Origin: a bacterium
GTDB lineage: Bacteria > Muiribacteriota > Ozemobacteria > Ozemobacterales > Ozemobacteraceae
Direction of reading: 5' to 3'
Length of the DNA stretch: 5,027 nucleotides
NCBI GenBank assembly: GCA_016192885.1
Contig: JACPTH010000124.1
Coordinates: 1 to 5,027 of the forward strand
Position numbers and translations under genes: made by a program. Below are positions 1-5,027 of the stretch, one piece after another. Positions within the stretch are counted from its first letter, which is position 1; each line of letters starts with the position of its first letter. A model generated the notes under the pieces. It was not told the DNA's origin. It did no database searches and saw only the letters and a program-made list of their open reading frames with translations.

Positions 1-1536
1 ACAGCGGCGATTCATTTTCTCGATAAGATTTTTTCAAACGCCAATTCCCCCGACAATCTTCGCGCGATGGCCTTGAAAACCGCCCTTCACCTGGAATTAG
101 ACAAATATATTGAGTTGGCTACCTCATGGGTAAAAAGCTCTAACGAAATTCTCGCCCTTTCGGCCCTCGAATATCTTGCACAATTCAATCCCGATCATGC
201 TTATCCATACTTGGGTATGCACCTGAAATCAAAGAATCCCCGTTTAAAGGTTACCGCCCTAAATATTTTAAAGCGATTCGATCCGACCCAATCAATCTCC
301 ACGTTATTTGCCATTTTGCGTTCATATGATTCCAGTGCCCAAAATTTGGCTATGAGCTGTCTCGTTCAATTTGATTTCGCTTTAATCCGCGAACAACTCG
401 TCGAGTTTTTGTTAAGTTCCGCGGGGAAAAAACATATTAACGAATGCGTGTGTCTGTTCCAAGCTAACCCTGACCCCGAAAATTTGTTCGACCTATATCG
501 TATCGAGAAATGCCTCGACCCTCAAAGCGCAAAACTTGTACAAGAAGTCAGAAAGCAGTGCGAAGAGTTGCTGGTCAAATTTGGACGCATTAGCCAAGAT
601 GAAGTAAATTCCCTAAAAAACTCATTCGGCGAACGTTTCACCAGAGATGAAGAAAAGAGAAAAGCTCCGCCTCCATATGCCATTTCAAGGCTTCAAAAAG
701 GCTCTTCCGCGAAATGGTATTCCTTGGAGGGTCTGTATCCTATTTTGGCCGAGTTTTTCGCCCAAGACGGGTTAGTTATTGCCAAAAAATTAGCTTTCGC
801 ATTAATCATAATAGGGTTCCCGATTTATTATGTGTATCCGATTCTTTTCGCGCCTACCGATAACTATCAAATCCAACAGAACCGCTATTCAACTCTTCAA
901 AGCCTAAGAAACCCCCAGCTTATTGAAGGTTGGAAAGGCGGTTCAAAGAAATCATCCGGCGGTACAGGCTCAAGCTTTAGCGCGCAAGACAGCATTCATT
1001 TGGAATTAGCGCAAGTACAGCAAAGCATCCGGGAAAGCGAGATGAATCTAAGAGAACCCCCCGGCTTGTCAGAAGATGGAAGGATGGCGTATAGAGCAAG
1101 CCAAAATGTGTTTTTAAATGATGCCTTGGCGGAAACGGAGGAAGGAAATCTTGATGACGCTGAAGCTTTGATATTTGAAGCTTTTAAGAACGATCCTAGA
1201 AACCCGTTCCTCGAAGTTAGCGGAAATAGCGCTCTTTGCGTTATTTATCAAAAGCGCGGCGACAAAAAGAAGTATAGAGAGGCTTTTAGGAGATATATAA
1301 AGGCCATTGAAAATCTTCCTGGAGGTCTTGGCGCTTCCATGAGCGCGAACATCAGCAATATTTCCTCGGTTGTAGATAATCTAAGGCAAAATCTGGGCAA
1401 AATTGACATTAATCCTTATCTGTTAAAGGCTGGAAATCCCCAATCAACGGTTATCAATTCAGATTTGGTTAAGAAAGGCTTGAATGAATTGGACGAAATG
1501 TTTCCGGATATTAATTCAGAACAGGGTGATAAATAA
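1..1536 (+). CDS. HEAT-repeat / single-TM / TPR-like membrane protein (5' partial)
   Basis: The frame is open from base 1, and helical repeat sequence already lies before the first ATG at 67, so that ATG is very probably internal and the gene starts upstream. The window holds 511 codons; residues here are counted from base 1. Residues about 18-140 form four HEAT-like helical pairs with a period near 31 (beginning about 18, 49, 80 and 111), each with an Ala/Leu-rich helix and a loop such as FNPD or FDPT. Residues 264-283 are one hydrophobic membrane segment preceded by KK. A Gly/Ser/Lys linker (313-325) and a helical stretch follow, then two TPR-like units (about 370-440, with GNLDDAEAL and NDPRNP). 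By the positive-inside rule the HEAT part should be cytoplasmic and the TPR part extracytoplasmic. HEAT and TPR repeats usually bind proteins, so a scaffold role for the pilin-like product downstream is plausible but inferred. No catalytic motif is visible and the family is not recognised. Confidence 0.85.
   Translation, partial: TAAIHFLDKIFSNANSPDNLRAMALKTALHLELDKYIELATSWVKSSNEILALSALEYLAQFNPDHAYPYLGMHLKSKNPRLKVTALNILKRFDPTQSISTLFAILRSYDSSAQNLAMSCLVQFDFALIREQLVEFLLSSAGKKHINECVCLFQANPDPENLFDLYRIEKCLDPQSAKLVQEVRKQCEELLVKFGRISQDEVNSLKNSFGERFTRDEEKRKAPPPYAISRLQKGSSAKWYSLEGLYPILAEFFAQDGLVIAKKLAFALIIIGFPIYYVYPILFAPTDNYQIQQNRYSTLQSLRNPQLIEGWKGGSKKSSGGTGSSFSAQDSIHLELAQVQQSIRESEMNLREPPGLSEDGRMAYRASQNVFLNDALAETEEGNLDDAEALIFEAFKNDPRNPFLEVSGNSALCVIYQKRGDKKKYREAFRRYIKAIENLPGGLGASMSANISNISSVVDNLRQNLGKIDINPYLLKAGNPQSTVINSDLVKKGLNELDEMFPDINSEQGDK
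52..420 (+). other. HEAT-like alpha-helical repeat region of gene 1
   Basis: Four consecutive units of about 31 residues recur in the encoded protein, each with an amphipathic helix of the type A-L-x-x-L, a short turn containing Asn/Asp-Pro, and a second helix. Turns seen include FNPD and FDPT. The regular spacing supports a right-handed solenoid of the HEAT or armadillo type. More units may lie upstream of the window. The assignment is by eye, and individual boundaries are uncertain by a few residues. Confidence 0.6.
790..849 (+). other. Predicted transmembrane segment of gene 1
   Basis: About 20 consecutive mostly hydrophobic residues (LAFALIIIGF then PIYYVYPILF) are preceded by Lys-Lys and followed by a polar stretch with Asp and Asn. 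This is the only strong hydrophobic segment in the visible part of the protein. It separates the HEAT-like region from the TPR-like region and implies that the two lie on opposite sides of the membrane. Confidence 0.8.
1525..1530 (+). promoter_or_regulatory. Ribosome binding site of gene 2
   Basis: GGTGAT matches the 3' portion of the extended Shine-Dalgarno sequence (AGGAGGTGAT), and 6 bases separate it from the ATG at 1537. It lies inside the last codons of gene 1, whose TAA stop directly abuts the ATG. Gene 2 is thus expected to be translated from the same mRNA and probably coupled to gene 1. Confidence 0.65.
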
Positions 1537-1620
1537 ATGAGAAACAGAAGAACCGGGGTCGCTTTTATTTTAGTCATCGCCGTAATCGCGATTATTATTA
1601 TTGCAGCTCTTTTCTTCATG
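1537..1620 (+). other. Class III (prepilin) signal peptide and N-terminal helix
   Basis: The encoded leader MRNRRTG carries three Arg and ends in Gly7. A run of about 20 hydrophobic residues begins at Val8, without the charged residue usual at mature position 5. The order basic leader, Gly, hydrophobic helix is that of prepilin peptidase (PilD/GspO) substrates. An ordinary N-terminal membrane anchor is the alternative, but the downstream AEAAIER motif favours a pilin-like protein. Confidence 0.75.
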
Positions 1621-3426
1621 AGTTCAACTATCGAGCATGGGCGGCAAGCAAGCCTATCAGTCCAGGGGTTACATGCTAATTGCCTGGCTGAAGCCGCAAT
1701 AGAAAGAACCGTGAGAATAATTTGCGAGGATGCGAACGACCCGGGTATCCTGGGGGATGAAGATGGCGACCCGGAATCCGTTGCCGTTCTCTTGCGGCTT
1801 CCAAGGAAAAAATCGGGGAAAAAGATTGAAGGGCTCAAGGATAATTTAGGCGCTGATGAACTTCTTGATTTAACAGACTCGAACGAAATTGTATATGACC
1901 TGGAAGATCTTCGCTACAAGGAAGAAGGGGAAGATGAGCTAGATAAACTTGTCGAATTCATGACCCGTGGAAGCGCAAAAGATTACGATGTCAATGTTAC
2001 GATAAAAATCAACAAGGCTTTTCATGTTGGCCCCGGAAAAGATGATCCGGAGTATCAGGTTCCGGGAATTGATACCACTTGGGCGATTAGGCCTGATGTG
2101 CGAAGTTTTCTGGATGGCGAAGGTTATGTCGGCTTCTTCTTAAAGATCCCTGAAGACGTCAAAGTTATTGGTTTTACAATTCCTATTAAGTTTATGGGAT
2201 TTAAAATTGTCGAGGTCAATGCTGGAAGAATTATCGATGTCTTTATTACTAATCTCATAAAAACCGCCGCCCCGACATTTGCTTTAGATGTTAATAAGTA
2301 CCTGTATGATGGATTAGCTCCGGACGGTTCCGGTGAAGGTTATCTTGGAAAATTGCTTTCTCTCGATTTCCTTGCAAATATGATAATTAATAAGTTCCTT
2401 TGGAAAGACTGCAAACCGCCTGCTTATCCGATCAAAATTATGATCGATTCGGATCTAATTCCGACGACCATAGCTGAATTGTGGCCTCCCGGAGTATTCA
2501 CGGAAAATGACGCCCCCAAGGTTGAGGACTCCTTTGGTATGTTCGTTGAAAAATATGGGGAGTTGGAAATTACCTGTGAAGCCAGCATCACATCGCAGGA
2601 TGGCCATGTAGCGAAAAGACGGATTGAATGCGTTAAGGAATTCAGAGTATCAGATGTTGAACCTCCAGCACCTATGTACAGCCTGTTTATTTCAAATGAT
2701 GATAATAACTATTTGCATTTCAATTATTTGGGGGGCGATTTATTTGTAAACAATCAAGATCTGAGCGGGCTTTTGGGGCGATTCAAGAATGCAAAAGTTC
2801 CGGGTTTTTTCGATCTTTCAAAAAAAAGTGCAGAAGAAGCCAATTCTGCTGTCCCGGTTGAAATACCCGGGCTAATTAGAATAAATTATTCAGGGCCTAA
2901 CGAAAAATCGCTGGTTGTAAAGGCGGCAATGTTCGGGGATCCATTTGCCGGCACGGAATCGCCTATCGATAAAGACGACGGTTTTTTCAAAGCGCTGGCG
3001 AGAGGATGTGACGCGCTACTGGTGTTGAACACAAACTTTGAGGCGAACATCGTTAACGCCGAGCATACCATTTCCGCCGATTTTAATACTCTTAATAAAT
3101 TACGAGAAAAGCTGGGGGGCAAGAAAAAGAAACCGAGTCCCGAAAAAAATTCAAAGCCAAATGTGGCAGCTCCAACAAAGGGTTTGATAATTGTAACTAC
3201 CAAAGAGCAAAAAGAAGCTCAAGATATAGTAAACAATTTAAAGGCGAAGAGAGGCGAAAATGTGGAGGGTGAATCTCCTTCCTCAAGTAAACCGCCCGCA
3301 ACTAGTTGGGAAGAAGCGATTAAGCAAGATCCTAACAATGAAAATAATTTAAAGAACATAAGAGGCGTTTTAAACACAGGGCCCAGTCAGGAAACCAAAA
3401 ACATAGAAAAAAAATCGAAGGAATGA
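1537..3426 (+). CDS. Large pilin-like (PilX/GspK-type N-terminus) protein with class III signal peptide
   Basis: This is a 629-residue protein whose start is fixed by the preceding ribosome site and the signal peptide immediately after it. Residues 1-7 (MRNRRTG) form a basic leader ending in Gly, the prepilin peptidase cleavage context. Residues 8-27 are an unbroken hydrophobic helix. Mature position 5 is Leu, not the Glu of major pilins, as in many PilX- and GspK-like minor pilins. The motif AEAAIER (51-57) resembles the AEAGIER-type motif that follows the helix in PilX-family proteins. Residues about 60-520 are an unrecognised, probably mixed alpha/beta domain with six Cys in the whole protein and a segment DVEPPAPMYSLF (373-384). 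Residues 529-629 are Lys/Glu/Pro/Ser/Asn-rich and probably disordered. At 629 residues it is far larger than ordinary minor pilins. Its likely role is as a surface or pseudopilus-associated component displayed through the type IV pilus or type II secretion route. The stop overlaps gene 3 by four bases. Confidence 0.85.
   Translation: MRNRRTGVAFILVIAVIAIIIIAALFFMSSTIEHGRQASLSVQGLHANCLAEAAIERTVRIICEDANDPGILGDEDGDPESVAVLLRLPRKKSGKKIEGLKDNLGADELLDLTDSNEIVYDLEDLRYKEEGEDELDKLVEFMTRGSAKDYDVNVTIKINKAFHVGPGKDDPEYQVPGIDTTWAIRPDVRSFLDGEGYVGFFLKIPEDVKVIGFTIPIKFMGFKIVEVNAGRIIDVFITNLIKTAAPTFALDVNKYLYDGLAPDGSGEGYLGKLLSLDFLANMIINKFLWKDCKPPAYPIKIMIDSDLIPTTIAELWPPGVFTENDAPKVEDSFGMFVEKYGELEITCEASITSQDGHVAKRRIECVKEFRVSDVEPPAPMYSLFISNDDNNYLHFNYLGGDLFVNNQDLSGLLGRFKNAKVPGFFDLSKKSAEEANSAVPVEIPGLIRINYSGPNEKSLVVKAAMFGDPFAGTESPIDKDDGFFKALARGCDALLVLNTNFEANIVNAEHTISADFNTLNKLREKLGGKKKKPSPEKNSKPNVAAPTKGLIIVTTKEQKEAQDIVNNLKAKRGENVEGESPSSSKPPATSWEEAIKQDPNNENNLKNIRGVLNTGPSQETKNIEKKSKE
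3408..3414 (+). promoter_or_regulatory. Candidate -1 slippage heptamer A-AAA-AAA at the gene 2/3 junction
   Basis: Eight A residues (3407-3414) contain the heptamer A AAA AAA in gene 2 phase, with AAA codons at 3409 and 3412. A -1 slip here enters the frame of gene 3 and reads ATC GAA GGA ATG into it with no intervening stop. That frame has no stop from 3345 onward. A weak purine-rich AGGAA lies at 3389-3393, roughly where an upstream stimulatory site would sit. No strong downstream stem-loop was found by eye. The run could instead be an indel hotspot or sequencing error, or may simply reflect Lys-rich coding. Confidence 0.35.
3423..3426 (+). promoter_or_regulatory. ATGA stop/start overlap of genes 2 and 3
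   Basis: The gene 2 TGA (3424-3426) overlaps the first in-frame ATG of the third frame (3423-3425), the classical arrangement for translational coupling. The only purine-rich site nearby, AAGGA at 3418-3422, touches the ATG and is too close to act as a normal Shine-Dalgarno sequence. Independent initiation should be weak, so gene 3 expression would depend on reinitiation or on frameshifting from gene 2. Confidence 0.6.
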
Positions 3427-5027
3427 TTCAAACCAAGTCCAAGAAACAAAAGAAAGAGGAAGCGACGCGGAAGGCTGAGGAACAAAGCGTAATTGACGGT
3501 CTTCAATCAGGCCCAGAAAAACGAGCAAAAGAGGAAGAGAAGGCAAAACAGGAGGCTGCTGAGCAAGGAGCAAGGAACGCTTTGCAAACCGACTCAGAAA
3601 AACGAGCAAAAGAGGCCGAGAAAGCCAAGCAGAAAGCGGAAGAGCAAAGAGCAAAGGACTGGTTTAAATCATCGCCTGAACCAAAATCAGGAGAAAATCA
3701 GGGAAAAACAAATCCTGCAAACCCCAAAAGTTCAAGACTTCTGAAAGAGAATGAAACCTCGCCGGTTTTAAATGCTTTTTTCCAAAGGGGTGGATGGGCT
3801 CTAAATGCCGGTAAAAGTTTATTTGGAGATTATTTTTTCAGCGGGTTTATGAGGTTGCAGTGGGTTATGGAAAGTAGCGGATTGTCGGTTTCTACCTGGC
3901 AAAATGGAGATTATAAGATGCCTGATTTAAATTACAATTTTCCACAACTTTGTCAGGGAGTTAAGAATAGGTCAGGCGGAAATAAAGCGGATCCCCCAAG
4001 CGTTCCGGCTCCCGATGGCAAGGGAAATAAAGCGGATCCCCCAAGCGTTCCGACTCCCGATGGCAAGGGAAATGAAGCGGATCCCCCAAGCGTTCCGACT
4101 CCCGATAATATAGGCAATCAGACCCCCCCGAAAAAACCTTATGTGCGTGAAACGGACCCTGAAAAAATCAAGGCAGGAAGAGAAGAAAAAAAAAGGCGTG
4201 AAAAAGAAAGAAAAGAAATGGGGAGGCGCAAAGCAGCTAACAGGAAATACGAGGGTTGGCTTGAAGGAAACAAAATGGGCAAGGTAGGCAAAGCCACAAG
4301 AAAGTTCAACAAAGCCGGCGAAAAATTCCAAAGTTGGGTGGGAAGACATTCCAAACTATTAAAAAGAATGAGTAAAATAAATTTTTGCCCGAACGTTACC
4401 GAAATTAGCGCCAGCCCGATTGGGTTAGCATTAACTCTCGCGGTAAGACCGCTTAAAGAATCAACTATCGACCAAGTTGGTGGGTTGAAGGACCTCACGC
4501 AAAATCTTAATGTTCCTGATTGTTTCCAAAAATGGGAATGGCCCTATTTTGGCACGAATTGGTCGTATCCCCCATTTTTTCTACCGGCATGGGATAAAGG
4601 AACCACTCATCTTTTTGGGGCTGGAGCGCTGCATCCAACCCTTACAAAGGAAATTGAAGGAAAGGTGCTTAAGCAATTCAGGCAATGGAATATGTGCATT
4701 CTCGGGTTAGACCCGCTTGATAGAATTCCCATCCCCTGGCCTCCATTTCTTATTCCTCCATTCCCTATCCCTATTTGGTATGCTCGCACCGTTTCGAATA
4801 AATACGGGTACAACTTCCAACCGTTAAAATCATTCGATCATACCGCCAATAATGGCGAAGGTGAAATGGTTGAAGATACCAACGAATACGACCCGGAGGA
4901 GATTGTGAACGGCGCTCCAAACCTATATTGTCTTGAGCATTACGCAAAAAAGGCATCGCACTTTTATTCAAGTTACGATGAATTTGTCAAAGATCTTCCA
5001 AACCGGATGATTAATCTTCCCTCAGGA
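3423..5027 (+). CDS. Repeat-rich unrecognised protein, possible extension of the pilin-like protein (3' partial)
   Basis: This frame has no stop from its ATG to the end of the window (535 codons), so the 3' end is missing. No signal peptide or clear membrane segment is seen. In order: residues 1-78 are Lys/Glu/Ala/Gln-rich and coiled-coil-like with 27-residue repeats. Residues 120-150 hold an aromatic patch (WALNAGKSLFGDYFF). Residues 186-230 are three 15-residue Pro-rich repeats. Residues 237-318 are strongly basic (30 Lys/Arg against 11 Asp/Glu). The rest is rich in Trp, Tyr, Phe and Pro, with YPPFFLPAW and an unusual Pro/hydrophobic tract at 435-452. Five Cys are scattered through residues 170-520. 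No known domain is recognised. Its start overlaps the gene 2 stop, and its charged repeat has a weak counterpart in the gene 2 tail, so it may be expressed as a fusion to the pilin-like protein. A separate, translationally coupled partner protein is the alternative. The coding call is well supported by length, intact repeats and operon position; the function is unknown. Confidence 0.8.
   Translation, partial: MIQTKSKKQKKEEATRKAEEQSVIDGLQSGPEKRAKEEEKAKQEAAEQGARNALQTDSEKRAKEAEKAKQKAEEQRAKDWFKSSPEPKSGENQGKTNPANPKSSRLLKENETSPVLNAFFQRGGWALNAGKSLFGDYFFSGFMRLQWVMESSGLSVSTWQNGDYKMPDLNYNFPQLCQGVKNRSGGNKADPPSVPAPDGKGNKADPPSVPTPDGKGNEADPPSVPTPDNIGNQTPPKKPYVRETDPEKIKAGREEKKRREKERKEMGRRKAANRKYEGWLEGNKMGKVGKATRKFNKAGEKFQSWVGRHSKLLKRMSKINFCPNVTEISASPIGLALTLAVRPLKESTIDQVGGLKDLTQNLNVPDCFQKWEWPYFGTNWSYPPFFLPAWDKGTTHLFGAGALHPTLTKEIEGKVLKQFRQWNMCILGLDPLDRIPIPWPPFLIPPFPIPIWYARTVSNKYGYNFQPLKSFDHTANNGEGEMVEDTNEYDPEEIVNGAPNLYCLEHYAKKASHFYSSYDEFVKDLPNRMINLPSG
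3495..3656 (+). repeat. Two 81-bp (27-residue) charged coiled-coil-like repeats
   Basis: Units 3495-3575 and 3576-3656 match at 17 of 27 residues around the core EKRAKE-x-EKAKQ, and share about 20 identical bases beginning CAGAAAAACGAGC. Degenerate units flank them: GMIQTKSKKQKKEE (from 3420) on the 5' side and KDWFKSSPEP (from 3654) on the 3' side. A more distant unit (GVLNTGPSQETKN, from 3364) lies in the gene 2 frame. The composition suggests a long charged helix or a spacer. Confidence 0.7.
3978..4112 (+). repeat. Three tandem 45-bp repeats encoding a Pro-rich 15-residue unit
   Basis: Units at 3978-4022, 4023-4067 and 4068-4112 encode G-N-[KE]-A-D-P-P-S-V-P-[AT]-P-D followed by GK, GK and NI. 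Units 1 and 2 differ by a single base (GCT or ACT for residue 11). Unit 3 departs at one codon near the start and at its last two codons. A decayed fourth unit (GNQTPP) follows. The near identity points to recent in-frame duplication and possible copy-number variation. The peptide looks like an extended, flexible surface linker between the charged N-terminal part and the basic segment. Confidence 0.9.
4725..4778 (+). repeat. Pro/hydrophobic tract with mirror-like peptide order in gene 3
   Basis: The encoded 18 residues IPIPWPPFLIPPFPIPIW contain eight prolines, and every other residue is hydrophobic. The first 17 read nearly the same in both directions around the central Leu, with 13 positions identical and four hydrophobic substitutions (Trp/Phe and Phe/Ile). 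It also holds a short direct repeat, PPF, with CCTCCATT at 4740 and 4755. A related motif, YPPFFLP, occurs upstream at about 4567-4587. Such a tract may adopt an extended polyproline-like form; it is too Pro-rich for a transmembrane helix. Confidence 0.6.

Noticed and set aside
67..69. ATG as the start of gene 1
   Set aside because: The same frame is open to base 1 and the HEAT-like pattern already begins before it. No ribosome site precedes it, so it is taken as an internal Met.
1416..1838. Reverse-strand frame across the gene 1/gene 2 junction
   Set aside because: It is antisense to the gene 1 C-terminus and to the signal peptide of gene 2, both well supported on the + strand.
1903..1912. 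Perfect 10-bp palindrome GAAGATCTTC
   Set aside because: It is short and inside the gene 2 coding region, with no second copy seen nearby; chance is sufficient.
3582..3584. TTG at 3582 as an alternative start for gene 3, with AAGGA at 3572-3576
   Set aside because: Spacing is acceptable, but it would start within the third coiled-coil unit and discard two units in the same frame. The purine-rich sequence is explained by Lys/Glu codons.
3493..3744. Forward frame of 83 codons rich in Lys, Arg and Gln
   Set aside because: It is a shifted reading of the charged repeats in gene 3 and has no ribosome site; the main frame is open far beyond it.
3972..4349. Reverse-strand frame of 125 codons with three near-identical repeats
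   Set aside because: It is the antisense reading of the 45-bp repeats. The repeats keep any frame open, and the forward frame is longer and in operon.
4510..4971. Short frames on both strands near the window end
   Set aside because: All lie within the long forward frame of gene 3 and show no ribosome site or protein signature.

Overview
The window carries three consecutive genes on the + strand with no gaps between them, and both outer genes run off the edges. No RNA gene, mobile element, CRISPR array, promoter or terminator is visible, so this looks like the interior of one operon. The DNA is moderately AT-leaning. The proteins (HEAT and TPR repeats around a membrane segment, and a prepilin-type N-terminus) suggest an uncultured bacterium with a type IV pilus-like or type II secretion-like machinery. 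Lineages rich in atypical pilin-like genes, such as Candidatus Riflebacteria, are a possible source, but that is only a guess from style.

Layout. Positions 1-1536 hold the 3' part of a gene for a membrane protein. It has HEAT-like helical repeats, one transmembrane segment, a Gly/Ser linker and a TPR-like C-terminal domain. Its frame is open to base 1, so the real start lies upstream. Positions 1537-3426 start directly after the previous stop codon. They encode a 629-residue protein with a class III (prepilin peptidase) signal peptide and a PilX/GspK-like N-terminal helix, then a large unrecognised domain and a Lys-rich low-complexity tail. Positions 3423-5027 are a third open frame, overlapping gene 2 by four bases (ATGA) and still open at the window end (535 codons). 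It encodes a repeat-rich protein: a charged 27-residue coiled-coil-like repeat, a 15-residue Pro-rich repeat, a strongly basic segment and an aromatic/Pro-rich C-terminal part.

How they may fit together (inference). The HEAT/TPR protein could be an inner-membrane scaffold with a cytoplasmic HEAT domain and an extracytoplasmic TPR domain. The second gene would supply a pilin-like subunit exported through the same system. The third protein has no export signal of its own. Its charged repeat has a degenerate counterpart in the tail of gene 2, and the junction contains an A-AAA-AAA heptamer in the correct phase for a -1 shift from gene 2 into gene 3. Genes 2 and 3 may therefore yield a fused, pilin-anchored large surface protein by frameshifting or transcript slippage, or they may be a split ancestral gene. 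This is the most interesting feature of the window.
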